Below, piece by piece: positions 24,331 through 33,966 of a stretch of 64,000 nucleotides of DNA. The translations under genes and the position numbers were made by a program. The stretch comes from Lachnospiraceae bacterium. GTDB taxonomy: Bacteria; Bacillota; Clostridia; Lachnospirales; Lachnospiraceae. Every line of letters begins with the position of its first letter. The stretch's first letter is position 1. Under the pieces are notes generated by a model. It was not told the origin of the DNA, did not search any database, and saw nothing but the letters and a program-made list of their open reading frames with translations. The DNA lies in NCBI GenBank assembly GCA_017618195.1, contig JAFZUW010000051.1:97882-161881 (forward strand). Reading direction: 5' to 3'.

Positions 24331-27321
24331 ATGAAACGAATGAAAACAATCGTATTTGCCGCTTTTATGATGCTGGCGGTTCTTGTATGCGGGTATCCGT
24401 CCATCTGTAAAGGAACTCCGGTTCCCAAGTATAAGATCGTTGTGACGGACGGATATGCCGTGAATTCCGACGGTGAGGTAATTACCGAAGCATACCGTGG
24501 GACGTCGGTTACATTTGTTCCGGTCGTGAAGAAAGGAAGCTATGTTTCCGATTGGAAAGTGAACGGCGAACGGATTGGTAAGTATTGGAACATCTGTATG
24601 CCTGATCATGATATCAAAGCGGTTCCGGTATGGAAGGCGCAGACCGCGTTAACGCTTGACGTGTTCGGAAATTCCGCCTTTCGTGATGATTATTTAGGAT
24701 ATTACGAAAGAGATCTTTCCGCTTATATCAACGATTATTTTTCCGAATCAAAAATGAATTGGGTTGAGTCGTCTCATAAATATGATGCAGACGGTGACGG
24801 AACAGAGGATTTCCGTCTTGAAAGTTTTTCCCTTCGGGATGAAATCGTGTTTTATCTGTTTCCGACAGAGGGGGCAAGCGCCCGCGGCAGCATAAAACTG
24901 GATAAGCCGAATATGCTTCCGTATTGGCCGGTTATTATTAATTTCGGAAACGAGACTTTGAAAGAGTCTTACTCGATCAATGTTGTAAACGGCTGTGCAA
25001 AGATTAGGGACAATGTGGTTACTTCGGCCGAAACAGGTGATTATATCAATCTGTTTTTTGATAACCGGAATGAAAAGGAATATTTAACCGGATGGAAAGC
25101 CGACGGGATAAAAGACTTTTCATCTATGTTGATAGAGAGCGACGGTTATTTCCGTATGCCTGCCTGCGATCTGACAATCCGCCCGGTAACAGCCAAGAAG
25201 ACTCCTTATACGATTGATTTAAGAAACGGCAGCGCAACAGTTTCCCCGGATGTTCTCTGGAGTCTTCAAGGTTCTCTGTTCGATGAAGAGCAGGGGAGAT
25301 ATATTATGGATCTTGACGGAGACGGAACGGAAGACCTGCGGGCATTTTACGAGACGATTATACCGGTCTCCGAAGTGAACGGAAAGTCATTTACATTGAA
25401 AGGTCTGAACAGCGGAAAATACTGGCCGGTTACCGTTCTTGTCGGGGATGTGAAGGAAGAGTATGCAATCCGTGTGACCGGCGGTCACGCCGAGGACGAA
25501 TCCGGAAACCATATCACGAGTGCGAAAAGCGGGAGTAAGGTTAACATTGTTCGTGATAAAGAACCGGGGAAATACTGGAAGTCCTGGAAACTGAACTTTA
25601 CTTGTGCTGACCGGGCTGAAAACTATATGGATTTCTCATTTGTCATGCCGGCCAAAGACGTTACCGTTACGGCCGAAACGACAACTTCTCAGAAGGTTTA
25701 TAAGATCGATCTGACTTACGGAGATTTCGAAGTTCCTTTAAAGGATACCTATCTGATAAGAAATGCACTCAGAGAGTACAGGTTTGATGAAAATATTGAT
25801 CTCGACGGCGACGGAAAGAAAGATTTTTATAACGGCTTCCGAAACCCCATGGATAATTATGATGAGGAGTATTACAACCGGATCGGTTATGAGTACGGCC
25901 TCGGCGAGTTATTTGAGATTAAGGTCGATGACGGTCAGATCGGAACGGTACAATTCCTTGTTGACAAGGATAAGACTCCTTTCCCGATCTTGGACACCGA
26001 AAAGGGAATGTTTAAAATTTCCGCAACCGGCGTATATGCGGAAAAGGCAGTGGAATCCGAATACGGTTATGACGACTGGGTCAAAGTGGAAGAAGCCTGC
26101 CCGGGAACAAGGATCCGGATCACGTGTGACAGATCCAAGCTGACTAAGGGGCAATATTACGGAGGCTATGTAACGGACGGTCTTCAGGGAATTGATCTCG
26201 GAGATACGCCGGATGATTACCTTGAGTTTAATATGCCCGCCCGCGATGTAACGGTGAGTGTGCAAACGCTTCCTCAGATTCCGCTTGTGATCGATATGAC
26301 TTCCGGAAGGGGAACCGTGCCGAAATATGTTCGTTTTTCGGAGCTGTTCCCTGACGCAAGCGGATGTGAATACACATTTGACGGTGAATTTACTAGGTAT
26401 GATCTGGATCGGAACGGTACGGCAGATCTTCTGTACTGTTACGGCGATGATTATATCGAATTCAGCCGGGCTTCCGCGGAACTGTTCGGACAATACGATC
26501 TTGAATTTACGGGACAGACCGCAGGCAAATATTATCCGATCATATTGAAGAATACGTCGAAAACGGATCATAAGATTGAGAAATGCTTTGTCGTGAATGA
26601 TGATACCGATCTTACGGATTATGTTGACGTGATCATCGGCAGTTTGAAAGAGCGGCCGAAATACCGGGTTCTGCCGTCGGAAGGAACGGACATTTATGTT
26701 CATGAAACCGTTTTCACATCAAAATATGAACTGAAGATCCTTTCCGTCTGCAATGCTGCCGGAGAAACTCTGTTCAGCTATGAAGGCGAAGAACTGCAGA
26801 ATATCTATATTGATTCGAAGTCGTCATATATGTTCCTGATGCCGGACGAGGATATTACGATATACGGCATTTATACTGTAAAAGAACAGCCGAAGCCGAC
26901 TCCGACACCGACTCCGACACCGTCTCCGACGCCTGAGCCGACTGCGGTTCCGATGCTGACACCGACTTCGGCGGCCGATGAGAATCCTTCTGTTACGCCG
27001 GTGCCTGAGGATAAGCGGAAAGACGATGGGAAGGACGATGACGAAGATAATTCGGTAGTTCTTTACATCATTCTCGCATCGGCAGGCGCGTTTATTATAA
27101 CGTGCGCTATCGTATTTGCCGTATACCGTAAGAGAAGAAAAGCGGCCGCGAAGACGGAAAATGCAACGGAACAGCCGGAAGAAACCCTGAATCAGATGGA
27201 GGAGCCCCTGACCTCGGAAATTCCGTCTGAAGAAACGGCGGAAACCCCGGAGAATGCCGAGTCTGAAACTTCCGATCAGACCGGGGAAATCCCGGATACT
27301 GATTCAAACCGGAATGAATAA
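24331..27321 (+). CDS. Large membrane-anchored surface protein with beta modules and Ca-loop-like motifs
   Basis: The 996-residue protein has a signal peptide (about 1-28) and an ectodomain built from two alternating modules. One (about 80 residues) carries a pattern like Y-x-I-x-V-x-x-G, G-x-x-ITSAK-x-G and FVMPAKDVTV, resembling bacterial repeat/Flg-like beta domains. The other starts Y-x-IDL and holds a DxDGDGxxD loop (DADGDGTEDF, DLDGDGTEDL, DLDGDGKKDF, and a diverged DLDRNGTADL), similar to dockerin/EF-hand calcium loops. A Pro/Thr linker (about 855-870), one transmembrane helix (about 910-932), an RKRRK stop-transfer and an acidic cytoplasmic tail of about 60 residues follow. There is no LPxTG motif. 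Function is unknown; adhesion or cell-wall contact is inferred. Confidence 0.75.
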   Translation: MKRMKTIVFAAFMMLAVLVCGYPSICKGTPVPKYKIVVTDGYAVNSDGEVITEAYRGTSVTFVPVVKKGSYVSDWKVNGERIGKYWNICMPDHDIKAVPVWKAQTALTLDVFGNSAFRDDYLGYYERDLSAYINDYFSESKMNWVESSHKYDADGDGTEDFRLESFSLRDEIVFYLFPTEGASARGSIKLDKPNMLPYWPVIINFGNETLKESYSINVVNGCAKIRDNVVTSAETGDYINLFFDNRNEKEYLTGWKADGIKDFSSMLIESDGYFRMPACDLTIRPVTAKKTPYTIDLRNGSATVSPDVLWSLQGSLFDEEQGRYIMDLDGDGTEDLRAFYETIIPVSEVNGKSFTLKGLNSGKYWPVTVLVGDVKEEYAIRVTGGHAEDESGNHITSAKSGSKVNIVRDKEPGKYWKSWKLNFTCADRAENYMDFSFVMPAKDVTVTAETTTSQKVYKIDLTYGDFEVPLKDTYLIRNALREYRFDENIDLDGDGKKDFYNGFRNPMDNYDEEYYNRIGYEYGLGELFEIKVDDGQIGTVQFLVDKDKTPFPILDTEKGMFKISATGVYAEKAVESEYGYDDWVKVEEACPGTRIRITCDRSKLTKGQYYGGYVTDGLQGIDLGDTPDDYLEFNMPARDVTVSVQTLPQIPLVIDMTSGRGTVPKYVRFSELFPDASGCEYTFDGEFTRYDLDRNGTADLLYCYGDDYIEFSRASAELFGQYDLEFTGQTAGKYYPIILKNTSKTDHKIEKCFVVNDDTDLTDYVDVIIGSLKERPKYRVLPSEGTDIYVHETVFTSKYELKILSVCNAAGETLFSYEGEELQNIYIDSKSSYMFLMPDEDITIYGIYTVKEQPKPTPTPTPTPSPTPEPTAVPMLTPTSAADENPSVTPVPEDKRKDDGKDDDEDNSVVLYIILASAGAFIITCAIVFAVYRKRRKAAAKTENATEQPEETLNQMEEPLTSEIPSEETAETPENAESETSDQTGEIPDTDSNRNE

Positions 27322-27341
27322 TATCTTTAACGGAGAACTTG

Positions 27342-28337
27342 ATGAAATATAAGTACTGGGTATTCGGGATTGTTTTTCTGCTGATTACAGGTATTCTTGC
27401 TTCTGCGCGGAACGTTTCGGCGGGAGATGACGAACCGTTCACGATCACCGTAATTGGTGGTCATGCGGAAGACATGGCCGGTAATGTAATAACCGAAGCA
27501 AAGACGAATCAGGAAGTTGTTATTGTTTGGGATAAAAAAGACGGTGAATACCTGTTATATTGGTCGTCTGACGGCAGCATTATCCATTCAACGAGTGAGA
27601 ATTTCAGCATATTTTTTGTATCACCGGATAGTCTTACCCTTTCTGCCGTAACGACTTCCGAAAGAATACAATTTACGGTAGATCTAACCGAAGAACAGTT
27701 CATTGTACCGCAGGAGATGAATTACGGTATCCGTGAATTCCTGCGGTATATGTGGGCTGACTCTGAGAAAACATTGTTCGATTTGGATGGTGACGGTAAC
27801 AGCGATATCCTTTTTTATGATTCCGAAAAAGCTATCAATGATAGTGATTTCATTATTGATAAGCTGACTTTCGTACGGCTGGATGGTTACAGCCTCGGGA
27901 CAGATTATACGGTTACTTCCGAAAAAGGAGTTATCGAAAGCGTAACCTTTGTGGTGAATAATACGAATGCTGAGGAACCGGTTTGTGATGTAACCCCTGC
28001 GCCTACGCTGACGGAAGTACCGCAGCCGACAGTTCCCGCCGAAATGCTGACTCCGACGCCGGTTCCGACGGAAATGCAGGAACCCACAGCGGTCTTTACC
28101 CCTACGCCGGTTCCGACGGAAATGCAGGAACCCACAGCGGTCTTTACCCCTACGCCGGTTCCGACGGAAATGCAGGAACCCGTTGCTGTTTTCACACCGA
28201 CTCCGGTTCCCGATGTTACGGAAAATGCGGATAAGACAGGTTCCGATCTGCTGTATAAGCTCATTCCTTTGGTTGTGCTGATCGCGGGCGGAGCCTTGTT
28301 GGCATTGGTCTTATATCGAAAGAATAACCGGGACTGA
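27342..28337 (+). CDS. Smaller paralogous membrane-anchored surface protein
   Basis: The 331-residue protein is a one-unit version of the upstream gene: signal peptide (about 1-28), one beta module (GGHAEDMAGNVITEAK, compare GGHAEDESGNHITSAK upstream), and one module with a Ca-loop-like motif DLDGDGNSD. A Pro/Thr/Glu stalk (about 215-290) contains three copies of TPVPTEMQEP, then one membrane helix (about 298-322) and a short basic tail. ATG 27342 is preferred over the TTG at 27339 because of the spacing from GGAG. It lies 20 bases after the upstream gene, so both are probably co-expressed. The two appear to arise from duplication. Confidence 0.72.
   Translation: MKYKYWVFGIVFLLITGILASARNVSAGDDEPFTITVIGGHAEDMAGNVITEAKTNQEVVIVWDKKDGEYLLYWSSDGSIIHSTSENFSIFFVSPDSLTLSAVTTSERIQFTVDLTEEQFIVPQEMNYGIREFLRYMWADSEKTLFDLDGDGNSDILFYDSEKAINDSDFIIDKLTFVRLDGYSLGTDYTVTSEKGVIESVTFVVNNTNAEEPVCDVTPAPTLTEVPQPTVPAEMLTPTPVPTEMQEPTAVFTPTPVPTEMQEPTAVFTPTPVPTEMQEPVAVFTPTPVPDVTENADKTGSDLLYKLIPLVVLIAGGALLALVLYRKNNRD
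28056..28199 (+). repeat. 48-bp tandem repeat (stalk of surface protein)
   Basis: A 48-base unit beginning ACGCCGGTTCCGACGGAAAT starts at 28056, 28104 and 28152. The first two copies are practically identical; the third diverges in its second half. It encodes the 16-residue Pro/Thr stalk unit and is likely to vary in copy number. Confidence 0.9.
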
Positions 28338-28371
28338 CGGCAGCAATCGGATTAAGCCAAGTGATAATGGG

Positions 28372-28400
28372 TTGAATTCTATGAGGCGGTATGGTAAAAT
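28372..28400 (+). promoter_or_regulatory. Promoter of the pyrH-polC cluster
   Basis: -35 TTGAAT (28372-28377), 17-base spacer, -10 TAAAAT (28395-28400), 31 bases before the pyrH ATG. Confidence 0.75.
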
Positions 28401-28431
28401 CATTTTAGTTTGATGAGACCGGGAGGCACCT

Positions 28432-29139
28432 ATGGGGAACTATAAACGCATCCTTTTGAAATTGAGCGGCGAGGCTCTTGCCGGCGAGCAGGGATTCGGA
28501 TTTGACGAAGCCAATGTATTGAACGTCGGAAAGCAGATCAAGGAGCTCGTTGACCGCGGCGTACAGGTCGCCATCGTTATCGGCGGCGGCAATTTTATGA
28601 GAGGACGAGCCTGCAAGAGCATTGAAAGAACCAAAGCGGATTCGATCGGAATGCTCGCGACGGTAATGAACTGCATTTATGTTTCCGAAAGCCTTCGGAA
28701 TCTCGGACTGAAGACGCAGGTGTTTACGCCGTTTGCCTGCGGAACCTTTACGGAGCTGTTCTCAAAGGATAAGGCAGTCGAAGCACTGAACGAAGGAAAA
28801 GTCGTATTCTGCGGAGGGGGGACGGGACATCCTTATTTCTCGACCGACACCGGAACGTCGCTTCGCGCCATCGAACTTGAGTGTGACTGCATCGTAATGG
28901 CCAAAGCTGTGGACGGAATCTATGACAGTGATCCGGTTCTGAATCCGAATGCGAAGAAGTACGACTCCATCACCTATACGGAGATTCTGACGAAGCAGCT
29001 GAAGGCAGTGGATCTGACCGCTTCCGTGCTCTGCATGGAGAACGGGATGCCGATGATCCTGTTCGATCTGAACATCGAAAACAGCATCGTGAGAAACGTT
29101 CTCGAAGGCTGCACCGGTACGGTTGTCAGCAATGAATAA
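28432..29139 (+). CDS. pyrH: UMP kinase
   Basis: The 235-residue hexameric amino-acid-kinase-fold enzyme phosphorylates UMP to UDP. Motifs: KRILLKLSGEAL at the N-terminus, VIGGGNFMRG near 46, GGGTGHPYFSTDT near 126, and the nucleotide loop KAVDGIYDSDP near 160. GGGAGG precedes the ATG. It heads a cluster with frr, uppS and cdsA, a gene order conserved in many bacteria. Confidence 0.97.
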   Translation: MGNYKRILLKLSGEALAGEQGFGFDEANVLNVGKQIKELVDRGVQVAIVIGGGNFMRGRACKSIERTKADSIGMLATVMNCIYVSESLRNLGLKTQVFTPFACGTFTELFSKDKAVEALNEGKVVFCGGGTGHPYFSTDTGTSLRAIELECDCIVMAKAVDGIYDSDPVLNPNAKKYDSITYTEILTKQLKAVDLTASVLCMENGMPMILFDLNIENSIVRNVLEGCTGTVVSNE

Positions 29140-29171
29140 GGGTTTTACCCGATCAAAAGGAGTGTGACAGT

Positions 29172-29720
29172 ATGAACGAGATTTTAACCCCTTTCGAAGT
29201 TAAGATGAATAAGACGATGGACAATCTGAAAGAGGAGTACGCGAACATCCGCGCAGGACGTGCGAACCCGCATCTTCTCGATAAGATCAAAGTAGATTAT
29301 TACGGAACCCCGACCGCTTTGCAGCAGGTTGCGAACATCTCGGTTCCGGAAGCCAGAATGATCGTGATCCAGCCCTGGGAATCCAGACTGATCCGCGACA
29401 TTGAGAAGGCAATCCTCGCATCCGATATCGGAATCACTCCCGGTAACGACGGCAAATGCATCCGCCTGATGTTCCCGGAGCTTACCGAGGATCGAAGAAA
29501 GGATCTTGCGAAGGATATTAAGAAAAAGGCCGAGGAAGCCAAGGTTGCCATCCGTAACATCCGCCGTGATGCGAATGATGCCATCAAGAAAGCCGGCAAG
29601 GAGATTTCCGAAGACGAAGTAAAGAAGATGGAAACGGACGCGCAGAAGATGACCGACAAGTTCATTGAGGACATTGACAAGATCGCGGCCGACAAGACCA
29701 AGGAAATCATGACCGTATAA
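29172..29720 (+). CDS. frr: Ribosome recycling factor
   Basis: The 182-residue factor splits post-termination ribosomes together with EF-G. Family features: a long three-helix bundle, the motif EEYANIRAGRANPHLLDKI near residue 20, and VDYYGTPTALQQVANISVPEARMIVIQPWE near 42. AAAAGGAGTG precedes the ATG. It is 32 bases after pyrH. Confidence 0.98.
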   Translation: MNEILTPFEVKMNKTMDNLKEEYANIRAGRANPHLLDKIKVDYYGTPTALQQVANISVPEARMIVIQPWESRLIRDIEKAILASDIGITPGNDGKCIRLMFPELTEDRRKDLAKDIKKKAEEAKVAIRNIRRDANDAIKKAGKEISEDEVKKMETDAQKMTDKFIEDIDKIAADKTKEIMTV

Positions 29721-29739
29721 TATTTGTCTGAAATCTGAG

Positions 29740-29766
29740 ATCGGGGCGTAGCATATACGCCCCGAT
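29740..29766 (+). terminator. Hairpin between frr and uppS (possible weak terminator)
   Basis: ATCGGGGCGTA (29740-29750) and TACGCCCCGAT (29756-29766) form a perfect 11-bp stem with a 5-base loop. Only TGTT follows, so complete termination is unlikely; it may stabilise the upstream mRNA end or reduce downstream expression. Confidence 0.45.
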
Positions 29767-29791
29767 TGTTAGCATGATTTCCGGAGGAATT

Positions 29792-30508
29792 ATGGCTGAA
29801 AGCAAAGAATATAAGATTCCCCGTCATGTGGCGATCATCATGGACGGAAACGGCCGATGGGCGAAGAAACGTTTCCTTCCGAGAAAGGCCGGACATGTGC
29901 AGGGGAGCCGCGTCGCAGAGCAGATCTGTGAGGACGCATACGATCTCGGAATCGAATATCTGACGTATTACGCATTTTCCACCGAGAACTGGGCGAGACC
30001 GCAGGACGAAGTGGATGCGCTGATGAACCTGCTTCGTAAATACATGAAGGACAGTATCGAGCGAAGCAGCAGGAACAACATGCGCGTACGCGTGATCGGC
30101 GACATTTCGGCACTGGCGCCGGATCTGCAGGAGAGTATCCGCAAGCTGGAGGAGGTATCGGCATCCAACACCGGACTTAAGTTCCAGGTTGCGATCAATT
30201 ACGGCGGACGGGACGAGATCCTGCGTGCCGTACGGAAGGCTGCGGAAAAGGTGAAAGAGGGCGAACTGAAGCCCGAAGACATAAACGAAGAGATTTTCTA
30301 CGGATTCTTCGATACCGCCGGGATTCCGTATCCGGATCTGATGATCCGGACGAGCGGGGAGATGCGCACGAGCAATTTCCTGCCCTGGCAGTTGGCATAT
30401 TCGGAGTTTTATTTTACGGATGTGCTGTGGCCCGATTTCAATAAGAAAGAATTAAAGAAGGCTTTGGACTACTATAATGGCAGAGAGCGCCGGTTCGGCG
30501 GTGTCTGA
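29792..30508 (+). CDS. uppS: Undecaprenyl diphosphate synthase (cis-prenyltransferase)
   Basis: The 238-residue enzyme extends farnesyl-PP with isopentenyl-PP to the C55 lipid carrier used for peptidoglycan. Signature IIMDGNGRWAK is near residue 15; YLTYYAFSTENWARP and the C-terminal RTSGEMRTSNFLPWQLAYSE segment are also typical. ATG 29792 follows GGAGG closely and gives the usual N-terminus; the upstream ATG (29774) lies before the ribosome-binding site. cdsA follows. Confidence 0.97.
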   Translation: MAESKEYKIPRHVAIIMDGNGRWAKKRFLPRKAGHVQGSRVAEQICEDAYDLGIEYLTYYAFSTENWARPQDEVDALMNLLRKYMKDSIERSSRNNMRVRVIGDISALAPDLQESIRKLEEVSASNTGLKFQVAINYGGRDEILRAVRKAAEKVKEGELKPEDINEEIFYGFFDTAGIPYPDLMIRTSGEMRTSNFLPWQLAYSEFYFTDVLWPDFNKKELKKALDYYNGRERRFGGV

Positions 30509-30529
30509 CGGTTTGGAGAAAGGACCGGC

Positions 30530-31357
30530 TTGGCCGGCAGGTTTTGGTTCATGTTAAAACGTACATTAAGCGGAGCAGTGCTTGTAGCTGTAGCATTTGC
30601 CGCATTCTGGTTCGGCGGATACGTTCTGCTCGGAATCACGTTGTTTCTTTCGATTCTCGGAATGTTTGAGCTGTTCCGGGTATTTGAAATGCAGAAATCT
30701 CCGCACGCATTCCTCGGATATGCTGCTGCGGCCGCTTATGATGCGTCGCTGCTTCTTAAAGATCCCGAAAAGTATTTTATTCCGGGGCTCTGCGTATTCT
30801 TATTGCTGACGCTTATCATATACGTGCTGTCGTTCCCGAACGTTAAGGCGGCAAAGGCGATATGCGTACCGTTCGTGTTCCTGTATGTCGCGTTTCTGTT
30901 CGGTTTCCTGTACCGCATCCGTGTGCTTGACGGCGGCGTGTATCTTGTATGGATCGTGCTTCTCGGAGCATGGGGAAGCGACACATTTGCCTACCTTGCG
31001 GGCGTTCTGTTCGGAAAGCATAAGGCTTTCCCGAGACTCAGCCCGAAGAAGACGTGGGAAGGCTGCGTCGGCGGCGTGCTCGGTGCGTCGATTCTTTGCG
31101 GCGTATACGGGCTGTGCCTCGGTTCGAAGCTTCCGTCGTTTGATCCGCTGCCCGCATGGGCGGCTCTCGCAATCGTGGGAGCGTGTTCCGCGGTTCTTTC
31201 GATGTTCGGCGACCTGACGGCGTCCGCCATCAAGAGAGACCACGGCGTAAAGGATTACGGCAAGCTGATCCCGGGTCACGGCGGCGTAATGGACCGTTTT
31301 GACAGCGTTTTGTTCACCGCACCCGCGGTTTATCTGCTGATAACCGTTTTACTGTAA
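30530..31357 (+). CDS. cdsA: Phosphatidate cytidylyltransferase
   Basis: The protein has up to 275 residues and about seven or eight membrane helices. It makes CDP-diacylglycerol from phosphatidate and CTP. The family signature SAIKRDHGVKDYGKLIPGHGG then DRFDS lies near the C-terminus. Start is uncertain: TTG 30530 has AAAGGA 5 bases before it, while ATG 30551 gives a more usual N-terminus (MLKRTLSG) but has a poor ribosome-binding site. It is placed between uppS and dxr, as is typical. Confidence 0.93.
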   Translation: MAGRFWFMLKRTLSGAVLVAVAFAAFWFGGYVLLGITLFLSILGMFELFRVFEMQKSPHAFLGYAAAAAYDASLLLKDPEKYFIPGLCVFLLLTLIIYVLSFPNVKAAKAICVPFVFLYVAFLFGFLYRIRVLDGGVYLVWIVLLGAWGSDTFAYLAGVLFGKHKAFPRLSPKKTWEGCVGGVLGASILCGVYGLCLGSKLPSFDPLPAWAALAIVGACSAVLSMFGDLTASAIKRDHGVKDYGKLIPGHGGVMDRFDSVLFTAPAVYLLITVLL

Positions 31358-31424
31358 AATCCGGACCGGATGAATTTCCGGCCGTTACGAACCGGACCGT
31401 TACGGATCCGGCATGAGGGGAAAA

Positions 31425-32594
31425 ATGAAACATCTTGGCATATTCGGTTCAACCGGTTCAATCGGAACTCAGACTTTGGAAATCGTTCGGGATTATCCGG
31501 ACGATTTTCGTGTTGAAATACTTGCGGTTTCAAGTAATGTCGCAAAGCTCGAGCATCAGATCCGCGAGTTTCGTCCGAAGAAGGTATGCGTTTACAAAGA
31601 AGAGGCATATCTTGATCTTAAAAACCGCATCGCGGACCTTTCGGGGATCGAAGTTTACACCGGAATGGAGGGGCTTCTCGCATGCGCTTCGGACCCTTGT
31701 TACGATACGATGGTTGCCGCGGTTGTCGGAATGATCGGAATTCTTCCGACGATGGCCGCAATCCGTGCAGGCAAATGTGTCGCGCTCGCCAATAAGGAGA
31801 CGCTCGTTACGGCAGGGCACCTGATCATGCCGATGCTTAAGGAGTATCATACCGACCTTTATCCGGTTGACAGCGAGCATTCCGCGATATTCCAGTCTCT
31901 GCAGGGACTTCCCTATAACGGACCGGTTTCCGACGGCAATGCCGCGATCAAGCGGATCCTTTTAACGGCTTCGGGCGGACCGTTCCGCGGCCGTACGCTG
32001 GCTGAAATGAAGAATTACACCGTTGAGGACGCGCTTCGCCATCCGAATTGGGCGATGGGACAAAAAATAACCATCGACAGTGCTACAATGGTAAACAAAG
32101 GACTCGAAATGATGGAAGCAAGGTGGCTTTTCGGCGTGGAACCCGATCAGATCACCGTTTTGATCCATCCGCAGAGCATCCTCCACAGTGCCGTCGAGTT
32201 TACGGACGGCGCCGTGATCGGACAGATGGGCATGCCCGACATGAAACTGCCGATCCAGTACGCTTTGTTCTACCCGGAGCGGAAACAGATGACGGCGAAG
32301 CCGCTTGATCTGTTTCAGGTTGCGGACCTGCATTTTGAGAAGCCGGACCTTGTGAATTTCCCGGCATTTGCTTTAGCCCGTGACGTCATGAAGACCGGCG
32401 GAACGCTTCCGACCGTTTATAACGCGGCCAACGAATACGCGGTTGCGAAGTTCTTAAGACGTGAAATCGGATTTACCGAGATCGGCGACATGATCTTAAA
32501 AGCCGTTTCAAGGCATGCGGTTATCAGTAACCCCGATACGGAGACGATCCTTCAGACGGAAAAGGAGACCGTTTCGTATCTGAAGACACTTTAA
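31425..32594 (+). CDS. dxr: 1-deoxy-D-xylulose-5-phosphate reductoisomerase
   Basis: The 389-residue NADPH-dependent enzyme forms MEP from DXP in the non-mevalonate isoprenoid pathway. NADPH motif GIFGSTGSIGTQ is near residue 5; the metal/substrate motifs PVDSEHSAIFQ, TASGGPFR and HPNWAMGQKITIDSATMVNKGLE are present. ATG 31425 is preferred to the ATG at 31413 because GAGGGG lies between them. ispG downstream belongs to the same pathway, and uppS uses its product. Confidence 0.97.
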   Translation: MKHLGIFGSTGSIGTQTLEIVRDYPDDFRVEILAVSSNVAKLEHQIREFRPKKVCVYKEEAYLDLKNRIADLSGIEVYTGMEGLLACASDPCYDTMVAAVVGMIGILPTMAAIRAGKCVALANKETLVTAGHLIMPMLKEYHTDLYPVDSEHSAIFQSLQGLPYNGPVSDGNAAIKRILLTASGGPFRGRTLAEMKNYTVEDALRHPNWAMGQKITIDSATMVNKGLEMMEARWLFGVEPDQITVLIHPQSILHSAVEFTDGAVIGQMGMPDMKLPIQYALFYPERKQMTAKPLDLFQVADLHFEKPDLVNFPAFALARDVMKTGGTLPTVYNAANEYAVAKFLRREIGFTEIGDMILKAVSRHAVISNPDTETILQTEKETVSYLKTL

Positions 32595-32615
32595 GAAAGG
32601 TGATTTTCCCAGGAA

Positions 32616-33935
32616 ATGCATAAACTTGTTGAAATCTTGATTGCCATTGTGATGATCGGTATCGTGATCGTTGTGCACGAGTTCGGACATTTCATTCTGG
32701 CTAAAGTGAACGGCGTTGTCGTAAAGGAGTTTTCGGTCGGTATGGGTCCGAGACTTCTTTCGAAGAAGTACAAAGGAACGCTGTATTCCTTAAAACTGCT
32801 GCCGTTCGGCGGCTCCTGCCAAATGCTCGGTGAAGGCGAAGAATCGGATGAGGAGGGCTCATTTGCCACCAAATCGGTATGGAAGAGGATCAGCATTATC
32901 GTTGCCGGTCCGCTGTTTAACTTCCTGCTGGCATTTGTCCTCTCATTGATCATTCTTAATTCGATCGGGTATGATCCGTGCTATGTTTATAACATTGACG
33001 AAGAAGTAGCCGAAGCGACCGGCCTGCAGGATGAAGACGTAATCGTTTCCTATCAGGGGCACAGGATCCGCGTCGGCCGCGAACTCGGCATTTACGAACT
33101 GCTTGACGGCGTCAGCGATAAGACCATTAAGATCACCTATGTGCATGACGGAAAGAAGATCACGAAGTCTTATCAGCCGGTCAAGGTCGCAAAGTATTAC
33201 ATCGGCATTCATTACCAGATGAACGGCGAGCTCGAGGGCAACGGACCGGTTGATCTCGCGGATGTTGTCAAGGACGGAGCGGCCGCAAGGGCAGGGCTTA
33301 AGAAGGGCGATAAGATTGTCGGAATCGACGGTACGATGTTTGCTAACGTCGACGAGTTTATCGCGTATACCGACGAGCACCCGTTCGGCAATGAGACGGT
33401 TATCGTTTCGTACGAAAGAAACGGGGAAGTGCATACGGCCGAGATGACACCCAAATACGACGAAAGCTACTCGCTCGGTTTCTCCTATAACGTGAACTAC
33501 CGCGAGAAGATCGGGTTCGTAAAGTCTCTTAAGTACGGCGTTGTCGAAGTCGAATACTGGATCAAGTCCGTAATCAAGAGTCTCGGTTATATATTCCGCG
33601 GCAAAGCGTCCGCAGACGATTTCGGCGGCCCGGTGCGCGTTGTAAGCGAGATGACGAGCGTTATGGATTCGAGTTACAAGACGGACGGACTGTTCTATGC
33701 GTTTCTGAATCTGATCAACTGGGCAATCCTTCTTTCGGCGAACCTCGGCGTGATGAACCTGCTGCCGATTCCCGCATTGGACGGCGGACGGCTTTTGATC
33801 TACATCATCGAAGTCGTACGCGGCAAGAAGATGGATCCGGAAAAGGAAGGAATGATCAACTTCATCGGATTTGTCCTGCTGATGCTTCTGATGGTATTTA
33901 TCCTCTTTAACGATATCAGAAACGTGTTCCATTAA
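32616..33935 (+). CDS. rseP: Site-2 intramembrane metalloprotease RseP/RasP
   Basis: The 439-residue membrane zinc protease cleaves transmembrane anti-sigma factors or signal peptides. Active site HEFGH lies in the first membrane helix (about residues 21-25), and the second catalytic Asp region is [13 protein letters not shown] near 382. A canonical PDZ domain lies at about 205-275 ([16 protein letters not shown]). A weaker PDZ-like stretch (about 125-185) precedes it, so two PDZ domains may be present. Conserved order dxr-rseP-ispG. Confidence 0.95.
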   Translation: MHKLVEILIAIVMIGIVIVVHEFGHFILAKVNGVVVKEFSVGMGPRLLSKKYKGTLYSLKLLPFGGSCQMLGEGEESDEEGSFATKSVWKRISIIVAGPLFNFLLAFVLSLIILNSIGYDPCYVYNIDEEVAEATGLQDEDVIVSYQGHRIRVGRELGIYELLDGVSDKTIKITYVHDGKKITKSYQPVKVAKYYIGIHYQMNGELEGNGPVDLADVVKDGAAARAGLKKGDKIVGIDGTMFANVDEFIAYTDEHPFGNETVIVSYERNGEVHTAEMTPKYDESYSLGFSYNVNYREKIGFVKSLKYGVVEVEYWIKSVIKSLGYIFRGKASADDFGGPVRVVSEMTSVMDSSYKTDGLFYAFLNLINWAILLSANLGVMNLLPIPALDGGRLLIYIIEVVRGKKMDPEKEGMINFIGFVLLMLLMVFILFNDIRNVFH

Positions 33936-33966
33936 TTATTCAGGCTTTTTACGGGAGTGTATCAAT

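Noticed and set aside
29740-29766. Strong terminator between frr and uppS
   Set aside because: The stem is perfect but no U-run follows; the genes downstream have no other visible promoter, so full termination is unlikely.
32943-33932. 329-codon open frame on the minus strand
   Set aside because: It mirrors rseP; no domain match and low-complexity composition. It is a shadow of the coding strand.
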